Positions 36,097-45,830 of a DNA stretch of 64,000 nt are shown here, piece by piece. The position numbers and the translations under genes are program-made. The notes under the pieces are model-generated. The model saw nothing but the letters and a program-made list of their open reading frames with translations, had not been told where the DNA came from and made no database searches. The stretch lies in NCBI RefSeq assembly GCF_905475395.1, contig NC_058337.1, forward strand, positions 82,702,368-82,766,367, given 5' to 3'. Position 1 is the stretch's first letter; every line of letters begins with the position of its first letter. The stretch comes from Chrysoperla carnea (Eukaryota; Arthropoda; Insecta; Neuroptera; Chrysopidae).

Positions 36097-37532
36097 TTTT
36101 TATACCATGCATATATGAAATATACATAGTATATTAAGTTTAGTCCCAAGTTTGTAACGCTTAAAAATAATGATGCTAGGAAAAAAATTTTGTCATAGCT
36201 GTTCATAAAATCATCTAATTAGTCCATTTCCGGTTGTCCGTCCGTCCGTCCTTCCGTCTGTGGACACGATAACTCAAAAACGAAAAAATATATCTAGCTG
36301 AAATTTTTACAGCGTACTCAGGACGTAAAAAGTGAGGTCAAGTTCGTAAATGAGCATCATAGGTCAATTGGGTCTTGGGTCCGTAGGACCCATCTTGTAA
36401 ACCGTTAGAGATAGAACAAAAGTTTAAATATAAAAAATGTTCCTTATAAAAAAATAAAAAACTTTTGTTTGAAACATTTTTTTGTAAACATCACTGTTTA
36501 CCCACGAGGGCGTTAATTAGGTGAAAATTTTATAGTATGTATTAATATAGGAATATCAGTTGTGTGTGTGTCTATTTAAAAGTGAATATCTTTTGTTATT
36601 TACGTGACGTCAAAAAAACAAACGATTGCGCATCAACACTGTCTATACATTGTTGTATGTGTTATGTGATAAAGAAATCAACACTGACTATGCATGGTAT
36701 TTCAACAATTCACTCAGTCAATTGTTTCTTTTCACTTGTTTTAATATTAATAATTGGACCAGTAACGCACCATTAATTTTGATGGCCTATATAATAACAT
36801 GCTGATATAAACTGTAAAAATTATGTAAAAGATTGTAAAACCAGAACAAACAACAACAAAAAAGTGTTAAAATTATAAATTTTTACAAATAAACAATAAA
36901 CATATAATTATGATTATGATTAAATTGATGATTATTATTAAACTTATAGTAAATACAAGTGAAAACAAACAATTGACTGAGTTAATTGTTGAAATACCAT
37001 GCATAGTCAGTGTTGATTTCTTTATCACATTACACATACAAACATGTGACACATACATAACTAATAAAGTATAGTACATATGTAAATGACTTTATAGGTT
37101 TCTGCATTACCGACCGACATTTAGTGTATAGTTTGTACACATATTATAAAATTTCCGCCTAATTGGCGCCCTCGCGGGTAAACAGTGATGTTTACGAAAA
37201 AATGTTTCAAACAAAAGTTGTTTAATTTTTGATAAGGAACATTTTTTACATTTAAACTTTTGTTCTATCTCTAACGGTTTATAAGATGGGTCCTACGGAC
37301 CCAAGACCCAATTGACCTATGATGCTCATTTACGAACTTGACCTCACTTTTTACGTCCTGAGTACGCTGTAAAAATTTCAGCTCGATATCTTTTTTCGTT
37401 TTTGAGTTATCGTGTCCACAGACGGACGGACGGACAACCGGAAATGGACTAATGAGGTGATTCTATGAACAGCTATGACAAAATTTTTTTCCTAGCATCA
37501 TTATTTTTAAGCGTTACAAACTTGGGACTAAA

Positions 37533-38613
37533 CAGTGGCGTAGCGTGCCTTGTCGGGGCCCCGTATAAAAATTTTTTTGGAGGCCCTTATATGGAGGTAA
37601 AGATTTTTCACAAAAGAAAAAAAATATTGTGAGAAGTAATATTTATTTATCACATAATTTACCCATTTTACAAATAAAAATCGAATTTTAAATATTCACT
37701 CTCCTTGCCTTTTTATCGGCAAACTGATTTATTAAATCATTTATGGCTGATGATGATTTTAGTTTTTCTAAAGTTTCTGCCTCTATGGACAATAGTGAGA
37801 TGTCTGACAGCCGTTCTTGTCCCATCGAAGTTCTTAAGTAATTTTTTATTAGTTTTAATTTTGAAAAACTTCTTTCTGCCGTTGCGGTTGTAACTGGAAG
37901 GGTCAAGAATAAAAAGCATGCTGTGATTACCTCGGGAAAACTGGATGCAAGACTATTGAATTTTACTAGCAATAATTCAATGAGTTCTTTAATGGAATAA
38001 ATTTTTTTAATTTCAGAATTTAAGCATGTTTTTAGAGCCTTTAATTGGTCACAAAGATTAAGTGAGATGTCTTTACTGTATTTAGCAGACAGTTTTCCGG
38101 AAGCGTTTAATATCTCTTCGCTTGAAGAAGATAGGAGTTTCTCCGGTTGTAATATTTCGAATATACTACTCAGGTTGCAAAGGCTCTGAAATCTTTCTTT
38201 AGTTTGAGAAATTAATATATCTAAACAGCAATAGTATACATTGACTTTGAAATAGGATTCCGGGTCGGAAATTCTCTCATCTTGTGATAACTCATCAAAA
38301 AAACGCTTCGTTATCTTTCGCCTACTGTTTTTAAAAACAGTTGTTACCCCCCACTTTTTTGCTAAATCTTTGGATTCATTTAGCAAACTATTAAATGAAT
38401 TCTGATTTCTTAATTGGCACAGTCTATTTAAAAGTCTATTTGAACGCACGCTTAAGGCGGGAAAAAAAGGAATTGCTTTATAGAATTTTGTCATTTGTAA
38501 AATAAAATAAATTAGAAAGTTTTTATTCTTTTTCCTTACACACTTTGGGGGCCCTTGTGGCCCGGGGGCCCCGTATAATTGATACGGCAAATACGGCGGT
38601 AGCTACGCCCCTG
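37533..38613. mobile_element. hAT transposon, internally deleted, with 8 bp target duplication
   Basis: The left end is CAGTGGCGTAGCG and the right end GCTACGCCCCTG, imperfect inverted repeats. GGACTAAA stands directly outside both ends (37525-37532 and 38614-38621); removing the element and one copy rebuilds the R550 sequence seen elsewhere (CTTGGGACTAAACTTAATAT). Both subterminal regions carry a palindromic GGGGCCCC followed by GTATA. 1,081 bp with only the C-terminal part of a transposase gene, so it probably depends on a transposase made elsewhere. Confidence 0.95.
37688..38494 (-). CDS. Truncated hAT transposase, C-terminal dimerisation domain
   Basis: From the first ATG (38494) the frame has 268 residues; it stays open upstream to 38590, but that part is read from terminal-repeat DNA. 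The last third holds the hAT family dimerisation domain: LFLTLPVTTATAERSFSKLK, then IKNYLRTSMGQERLSDISLL. This is the ZMYM1-like type. The N-terminal zinc finger and much of the catalytic core are missing, so it should not be active as a transposase by itself. The absence of stop codons, unlike the relics at 0.1 and 13.2 kb, points to a recent arrival. It lies inside the hAT element at 37533-38613. Confidence 0.88.
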   Translation of the reverse strand: MTKFYKAIPFFPALSVRSNRLLNRLCQLRNQNSFNSLLNESKDLAKKWGVTTVFKNSRRKITKRFFDELSQDERISDPESYFKVNVYYCCLDILISQTKERFQSLCNLSSIFEILQPEKLLSSSSEEILNASGKLSAKYSKDISLNLCDQLKALKTCLNSEIKKIYSIKELIELLLVKFNSLASSFPEVITACFLFLTLPVTTATAERSFSKLKLIKNYLRTSMGQERLSDISLLSIEAETLEKLKSSSAINDLINQFADKKARRVNI

Positions 38614-38845
38614 GGACTAAACTTAATATACTATGTATATATACATATATGCATGGTATAAAAACCATGCAATTAATCCATATACATTTCATATCTATAT
38701 GTATATAAGGATAATTCTTTATTTTATAATATTTTTATATTTTAACATATCAAATTTTTATGTGTTGCTACTAAATGGCATTTAACTGTAGAATTTTCTT
38801 TGTTAAATTTATTTAGATTACTTTTTTAACATAAAAAAACACATT

Positions 38846-39111
38846 CCCTCTCCAAAGTTGTAAGAATATGCATGACCTAAATGAGATGCTAAAAACCTGT
38901 AATGTTGTTTTGTAGATTACCTGTACACAATTTTCCACACAATTTTGTCCGCCGTAAATATTACTAGAAGTCTTCAGTATTGTAAATCGTCAATACTCGT
39001 AGAGGTCCAAATTTTATAGAAAAGTGTGGTTAATCTACAGAGCCTCACTAGTCTCAGGTTTTTGGCAGCTAATTTAGGTCATACATATTTTCCTACAACT
39101 TTGATTGGTAG
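38846..39111. mobile_element. Foldback MITE, about 85 bp arms
   Basis: The left arm has CAAAGTTGTAAGAATATGCA, TGACCTAAAT and AAAAACCTG; the right arm has the inverse (CAGGTTTTTGG, TTTAGGTCATACATATTT, CTACAACTTTG). Non-coding. Confidence 0.75.
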
Positions 39112-39556
39112 GGTGGACCCCCAGAACTATATGGGGGATTGGAAATAATTTGGAAATAAATTTTTTTTACCTAATAAAATGTATTGAACAAATAAGAATT
39201 TAACAGCTAGAACTATTCCATCCAAGTATCTATCTGTCAAAGATGGTTGCTTACATTAAAATTACAAAGTGGTAGTATCAAAGATTTTGTCAATTTTTTT
39301 GATAGTGGATCTCCCTTACTTAGGTAATTTATCAACATTAACAGTATTTTCGGGTATTTATTCAATTAATTGGACAAATTGTGTCATAGTTAAATTAATT
39401 TACAATATAACTGTAACTTAAATTTTGTATTTTATTATAAATAACAATGACATGTTTATATTTTATGACAGCCAATATATGACTATTTTCAAACGGATTT
39501 TTAAATCAGAAAGGTTACTCTAACATTCGTTCCAAATTCCTTACCCATTTGATAAT
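39112..39556. other. AT-rich intergenic stretch
   Basis: Nothing recognised. Confidence 0.6.
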
Positions 39557-40030
39557 ATTTATACTAAATTTAGTTCCAAGTTTGTAATAGGTGTTCATAA
39601 AATCACTCGATTAGTTCATTTCCGGTTGTCTGCCCGTCTCTAAGCACGATAACTGAACAACGGAAAGAGATGTCAATCTGAAATTTTTATAGCGTGCTTA
39701 GCACGTAAAAAGTGAGGTCGAGTTTGTAAATGAGCAACATACGTCAATTGACTCTTATGAAAAATGTTTCTTTAAAAAAAATAAACAACTTTTGTTTGAA
39801 ACATTTTTTCGTAAACATCACTCTTCACCCGTGAGAGCGCTAATTAGGGTCAAATTATATAGAACGTTTTATATGGGAATATCAGTTATGCGTTTGTGCC
39901 ACTCTAAGAGTGGCTATCTTTATTTACTTACATGACGTACAATAACAAGCAATTGCTTAATCAACACTGTATAGTGTTTATATATGGTATTTCAACAATT
40001 AACTCAGTCAGTTGTTTGTTTTCACTTGTT
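39557..40030 (-). repeat. R550 repeat, copy 5 (diverged)
   Basis: Recognisable from TTTAGTTCCAAGTTTGTAA to TGTTTTCACTTGTT. It lacks the GGGTCC hairpin and the far TATACCATG end, and is an older copy than those at 36-38 kb. Confidence 0.8.
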
Positions 40031-40420
40031 TTAACATGGTTTTATTATTTAAAGAGAATGAAAAAAAAACCATAAATTCCAAGATTCTTTTAGATTCACA
40101 CTACATACTTCACTGGGTTTTGTCATCTAGTTTAAAAATATTTTGAAATTTTTGTTTTAGACAAAAAAATACGGAAAAAATAAATTACGGCCCGTGGAGG
40201 TCATGAAAGAATAAGGAGTTTCCTCCCATCACTAATAGCACGGCCATTTTATTTTTAAATATGTTTAAAAAATTGTTTCTAGTACCTTTAGACCTGTGTA
40301 ATAAATAGAAAATATTGTTTTTTTTTTTTTTTAATAAATTGAACTTTGATCTCATGCACACAAGGTGATAATACCCCTTAAAAATATAGTTTAAAAGACT
40401 GAAAAAAACGTTTCATTAAG
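40031..40420. other. AT-rich intergenic stretch
   Basis: Nothing beyond a T-run at 40318-40332. Confidence 0.6.
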
Positions 40421-40597
40421 AGCGAGCTAAAAAGTATGAATGAATTTTTATGATAATGTAAAATTCAACGCAAGAAATATGTTCGATGCCTTTCAACAGG
40501 TTTATTAAAGTGCAGAAAAAGAGCGAGTGAGCATCGCATGCTCTTCACATTGAATTTTACATCCTCATAATAATTATTTCGCACTTTTTGGTTCACT
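40421..40597. mobile_element. Small foldback, about 55 bp arms
   Basis: The left arm has CTAAAAAGTATGAA and ATAATGTAAAATTCAA; the right arm has TTGAATTTTACATCCTCATA and GCACTTTTTGG. The centre has the palindrome AGCATCGCATGCT with one off-centre base. Confidence 0.75.
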
Positions 40598-41060
40598 TGT
40601 AAATAAAATTATTTTGAAACTACCTATATTTTATTCTTGAATTTGACTTTGCTTGGACCACTGGGAACGTTGTCTTTAGAAGTGTATAGATGATATTAAA
40701 GAGTAATAATTAACACATCTATTTATTGTTATTAGGTATTATTTAGTATAAAATGTTATAAAATGATACTTCGCGTGGCATTGAAGGTTGTCCAGTATAA
40801 TATTAAGACACGTGGACAATCATGCTTACAATTGAAAATAAAATGCACGTGTTTTGACATGCTGCGATTATCAATATGTAAATTACATAGATACCAACAT
40901 TTATAAATACTTAGTGTTTATTGTGAATTCAGAATCTATTAATTAAGTAAGGGTATGCAATGTACAAATCTTATTGTCGCATGTAATTAACGGTGTATGG
41001 TTTTCTTTTAGAAATATAAAATGTGTTACGTGTTGGTAAAATAATGGGTTTTGTGATCAA
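40598..41060. other. AT-rich intergenic stretch
   Basis: Nothing recognised. Confidence 0.6.
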
Positions 41061-41778
41061 AAATAACCGAGCTCTAATAAGTTTCAAGAATGTGGAGTCT
41101 TGGTCGCGGATTTAAGCACAAAAGTAATAGCTAGAGAAAAACTGTCACCATAGCTGAAAAAAATGCGCCAAAATTAGTGGGCCTCAAAAAAAATTCCAAA
41201 GATCGGATCAAATTTGCCTGTGTTATCAAAAAAATCGAATTTTGAATTTTATGACGTCATCAGAATCCAAAATCTTTAATTTTGCTCTATCATATCCAAA
41301 TTTTATCCAATTTTGATATACAAGGTATGTAATCCTACTTAATTTGGGCCATAGTTTTCAAATTTGTGATAAAAAATAACCGAGCTCTAATAAGTTTCAA
41401 GAATGTGGAGACTTGGTTTCGGTTTTAAGCACATAATTGATAGCTAGCGAAAAACTGTCACCATGGCTGAAAAGAATGACCCAAAATAAGTAGGTTTCAA
41501 AAAAAATTCCAGTAAGATCGGATTAAATTTGCCTGTGTTATCAAAAAAATCGAATTTTGAACTTTATGACGTCATCAGAATTCAAAATCTTTAATTTTGC
41601 TCTATCACATCCAAATTTTATCCATTATTGATAAACAACGTATGTAATCCTAATTAATTTGGACCATACTTTTCAAATTTGCAATGAAAAATAACCTAGC
41701 TCTAATAGGTTTCAAGAATGTAGAGTCCTGGTTCCGGAATTAAGCACATAAATAATAGCTAGCGAAAAAAGTGGCGTA
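41061..41778. repeat. Tandem array, period about 313-325 bp, 2.3 units
   Basis: Units begin AAATAACCGAGCTCTAATAA at 41061 and 41374; the third, partial unit starts at 41699. Each full unit has TTTGCCTGTGTTATCAAAAA and TTATGACGTCATCAGAA, the latter with an 8-base palindrome TGACGTCA. No reading frame spans a unit. It looks like a small satellite cluster. Confidence 0.88.
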
Positions 41779-42107
41779 TCTCAATTAATTTGGATGCTAG
41801 AAAGCTATTTTTATGTTATAGCTTTTGTATGAAAATTTTTAATTAATAAAACATTAAACTTCTTTACTCATCAATGTCTTAGTTAAATTCAATAGTGTCC
41901 ATAATTCTTTAAATATTGGATTTTTCACAAAATTACAAAAAGCGCTTTCGACTTAGAATTGTACAGAGAATACAGATACACTCTTGTAAGCTATGACTTT
42001 CGAGTGACGAGACACTCTGTATACTTACTATAAAACACTTAATCAAACACGTTTGTCAAAAATTTGTATCAAACATTTTCATCAAACGCGTTTGACAAAC
42101 AATACAT

Positions 42108-42207
42108 GATACAATAAATGATATGATATTTTGATACAATAAATGATATGATATTTTGATACAATAAATGATATGATATTTTGATACAATAAATGATATG
42201 ATATTTT
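42108..42207. repeat. Minisatellite, four exact copies of 25 bp
   Basis: Copies at 42108, 42133, 42158 and 42183; each starts GATACAATAAATGATATGAT and ends in ATTTT. No divergence between copies. It is flanked on the left by paired AAACRCGTTTG strings that recur at 46190-46230. Confidence 0.95.
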
Positions 42208-42384
42208 CGTTCTACGTTGACAGAATTTGAAAAATTTCTTCATCGGTTCACGAAAAATAGCTAATTTTTGGATAGGAAAATCATTATAAATTATTATCTT
42301 AAATTTTCTGTTCATACATTCAAATGCTCTAATGATATTCATAAGATTAAAATGGTTTAAAACAAAAAATTTTCAACATTAGTA

Positions 42385-43810
42385 TTAGTCTAGTCGACAA
42401 GTTGAAAATGGTGAAAAATAGAAATAATGCTCTTTTAAATATATGTGCAATCGTTGGATTGGAAATGATGTCTAGAAAAATGTGTCGAAAGCGTTTTTTA
42501 GCACATAAAAATTGCACAAGTTATAAACAATTAAAAATGGAATAAAAGGTATTTAGTTTTTCGCTAATATTTCATAAACTATTAATATTTATGAAATTAA
42601 AAAAAACAAGTGAAAACAAACAATTCAGTGAGTTTATTGTTTACGAAAAAATGTTTCAAACAAAAATTGTGACCTATGTTGCTCATTTACGAACTCGACC
42701 TCACTTTTTACGTCCTAACTATGCTGTAAAAATTTCTTCTTTTTTTCGTTTTTAAGTTATCGTTTCCACAGACGGACAGGCGGACGGACGGACAACCGGA
42801 AATGGACTAATTATATGATTTCATGAACACCTATATCAAAATTTTGTTCGTAACATCAATATTTTTTCAGCGTTACCAACTTGGGACTAAACTTAGAATA
42901 CCTTTCATATTACATATATGCATGGTATAAAAATTCTTAAAGGGGAGGAGAAATTTGCAATAAAAAACTCTCACTCCCGCAAATCTATCTCCATTATTTA
43001 TAATTTTAATTTAAAGTTGAAAATTGATCATTTTTAGATTGTTATAATAAACTAAATAATTTTTTTATATATTAAATATTAATTTAAATATTTGAAAAAA
43101 TTATGATGCCTTCTGCAGAGAACACATTAAAGAATTTATTACCGTTGGAAATTTATATTTAAGTTAATTTTTCAACAAGTTAGACAATTGTTAATTAGCA
43201 AAACTTTCTCGAATTCTCGTCTTCATTGTAAACTAAAAAAAAAATGTTTAAATAAGTGGGATACAATTTTTTGGTTTCTTCGACTCCTTCTTTTACATAT
43301 ATGCTTAACAAGATTACGTCAAGACAATGTTTAAAAAGTGTTAATTCCTTGTTTATAATAATTTTTTTAAATTAACAATAAAAATAAAAAATGGTGCACT
43401 TTTTATAAACTTAAAAAAATTATTATTAAAATTTTTTAATTTTTTCTAATTTTTAAATTAATATTTAATACCTAAAAAAAATTAATTTAGTGTTAGATAC
43501 TCGTTTTTGACGCTATTCAAACAATTTAAAAATGACGGAAAATGACCAGTTTTCAACCTTAAATTAAAATTATTAATAATGCAGATAGACTTCCCAGAGT
43601 GGGATTATTTTAAATTGGGGTTTATTTTAAAGCGTGATTACTTTTTTTTTAATTCCATAAATGTTAATAGTTAATGAAATATTGGCGAAAAACTATATAC
43701 TTTATTTTTATTTTTAATTGTTTATAACTTTCACAAATTTTTATGTGCTAAAAAATACTTCCGGTACATTTTTCTAAACATCACTATTGTCAACTTGCTG
43801 ACTAGACTAT
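42385..43810. mobile_element. Foldback element, about 200 bp arms, with nested R550 copy
   Basis: The left arm (42385-42600) starts TTAGTCTAGTCGACAAGTTG; the right arm (43640-43810) is its inverse ending GCTGACTAGACTAT. Arms share TAGCACATAAAAATT and TTATAAACAATTAAAAAT. A third copy of the end lies at 48688-48800. R550 copy 6 is inserted just inside the left arm. No transposase frame. Confidence 0.8.
42606..42933 (+). repeat. R550 repeat, copy 6 (internally deleted)
   Basis: It keeps both ends (ACAAGTGAAAACAAACAATT and GCATGGTATAAAAA) but lacks about 220 bases of the middle, including the hairpin. Confidence 0.85.
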
Positions 43811-43865
43811 ATGGATTAAATGGAAACATTAATCATTGTTTAAGGATGTATGATGTCGATTGATG

Positions 43866-44050
43866 TTCGATTCCGCCGTATATGTATGAAGGAGGTGCAC
43901 TCAGTCTCTCAAAATTTTTGAGGAGCTGATAAATGAAATTATCAGCGGAAAAGGTGGTAAAACACATATATGGTATCACAATGGACTTCACTATATCCTT
44001 AGTGTGTCCTTCATGGACAGCCAATATAACCTAACCTAACCTAATCTAAC
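43866..44050 (+). mobile_element. LINE-like 3' end with AACCT tail
   Basis: The sequence before the tail (CTTCATGGACAGCCAATATA) followed by AACCTAACCTAACCTAATCT is of the form I know from 3' ends of insect R1/Jockey-type LINEs. The upstream part recurs at 33664-33780. No reverse transcriptase remains. Clade assignment is from memory. Confidence 0.5.
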
Positions 44051-44052
44051 CG

Positions 44053-44175
44053 AAGGATGTATGAGCAACAACAATGTTCGATTTAAAGACTCAAAATTTT
44101 TTGAAGACTTTTACCCAAAAAATATGTGGTAGAAATTTTAGGTATCCTTGTGAATTTTTAAGAAAAAAATTATTG
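44053..44175 (+). repeat. Dispersed repeat shared with 61985-62113
   Basis: AAGGATGTATGAGCA, ACAACAATGTTYGATTTAAA and AATATGTGGT occur in the same order in both copies. Confidence 0.75.
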
Positions 44176-44935
44176 AAAATCGATATAAAATACATTGCTC
44201 TTCTGGATAAATCTCAAAAAACGACATATTTCGAAAGTTTTTGTAGTAAAGTCATCTTAGATTTTTAAACCGAGTTAAAATTTTTTGGGGAAAGCCCGAC
44301 TTTTATTAAAGGGAAACTCGATTACGGTTAGTTGTGAAAGATAAGTTTAAATTTGAAAAGGCGAGATGCTAAGGTCGTCATCTTGTTTAAAGGGGTGAGT
44401 TTTCATTTTGAAATAAGCACTACGCTATTGATTTTAGCGAAAAAAGTGCCGAGTAATAAAATTCTCTATAAAAAAGATCTCATGCATTTTTTGCGCAAGT
44501 CACAAGATCTCATTAAATAATCTACCGGAAATTTGAACAATTTTGAAATTTTTATTATTTTATATATATGGGTATTTTAGAGAGGAGACGCATACGCTGC
44601 TTTTAAATAATTCTGTATACGCTATGTTCGGGAGTGCGCAATTTTGGCGACCTCTGGCGCAAGAACAACGAGTCATAAACAATTGTTTAGACAATAGTTA
44701 TTCCACCTTATGTTGCCCGTAACTTTTATTGAACATAATTCACTATCAAAATTGAAGAAATATTTTTTAAAATTTGTTTATATGAAATTACTCGATCATA
44801 CACGCTCTTACATTCTTAAAACTGTAGAAAACTAGAAAATTTTATCAATAAATATAACTAACTTAATTAGAAAATTATTGCCTTGGAATCGAATGGTCAT
44901 ACATCATGACTTGTCTTTATTTAAAATCTTTATAC
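44176..44935. other. AT-rich intergenic stretch
   Basis: Nothing recognised. Confidence 0.6.
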
Positions 44936-45190
44936 AGGGTCTCACAGAGTCAGCGGAAAAAAAAGGATTGTCAAGATTGTCCTTTTTGTTTTAGAGTTTC
45001 CTATGAAATCAGATCTTTGACCATGGAATGACCTTGAAGGTCATGGTCAAAGTCATATTTGGATATAAACTATTTTACTATTTCCAAATTTGCAATAAAA
45101 GATAGCGGTTCCCATTTGAATAATCGATTTATGGTTCCCCGCGGACTTTGCGAGATACCCAGGAGTTTAATTTTTTTACACCCAGAAGCT
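44936..45190. repeat. Truncated relative of the 58.6 kb element
   Basis: It begins ACAGGGTCTCACAGAGTC and contains GACCATGGAATGACCTTGAA and GGTCATGGTCAA, as in 58571-59168; a GCGAGATACCCAGGAGTTT block matches the right part. The right terminal repeat is missing. Confidence 0.7.
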
Positions 45191-45484
45191 TACTTTTGTA
45201 CATGTGTATTTTTTGGTCCAGCTTTTAAGATAATATAGTTTTTATCTGGAATAGTTTTTATCTGGATTAGTGAACGTCAATTACTTTGGTAGGAAATTTA
45301 ATGTTTGTTTTTTTAGAGAAAGGGTTGAATTCACTTCTAAGCTCTATAAATTTTAACTAGATGGCAAAGAGAGTTATACAATTTCCCTGAAACATTCTTC
45401 TTATTTTGTGAAAGTATGCAATAGATGGCGCTGCATAATAAAATACTTATAAATATTAATACATACGTAACTCCTGTTTATACG

Positions 45485-45830
45485 TATTCGCACCGTGCGT
45501 GAGTTTTATTGGAGGCGTTTCCATGGTAACGATACACTACTTTAATAATAGAATTTTATGGATCCATAAATAATTGTATGGATTGCATTTATGACTCACA
45601 TTAAAAATTTAATATTATTGTCTCGCAAATTTAAATTAATAATTATGATAATTTACATTTGAAAAATAATATTTGTGCAATTTGATTTCTTATTTTCACA
45701 ATTTTTAATGCATTAAGTTTAATTAATTAGTGTTTTTCAATAATTTTAATTTGACATTTCTATAACATTAACATGTAAAGAATTGCAAATTAGTCATAAC
45801 AGCCTCCTTTATCGCCAAAATAGTAATTAA
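45485..45830 (+). repeat. Repeat family F3, copy 3
   Basis: Close to copy 1 from TATTCGCACCGTGCGTGAGT to CATAACAGCCTCCTTTA; the right terminus is missing. Confidence 0.8.

Larger units (their letters stand above)
36097..38663. mobile_element. Long foldback made of two inverted R550 copies
   Basis: R550 copy 3 (36097-36740, minus) and copy 4 (36955-38663, plus) face each other across a 214 bp spacer. Outer ends are TTTTTATACCATGCATATAT and its inverse. Removing the hAT insertion (1,081 bp) and one 8 bp duplication leaves a right arm of about 620 bp against 644 bp on the left. Both arms have the GGGTCC/GGACCC hairpin. No gene in the spacer. Confidence 0.85.

Noticed and set aside
42108..42207. 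CRISPR-like array of 25 bp repeats
   Set aside because: The units are contiguous with no spacers; the window is animal nuclear DNA.
44031..44050. Telomere or chromosome-end marker
   Set aside because: Only about four AACCT-type units with changes, attached to a LINE-like sequence and embedded in ordinary DNA.
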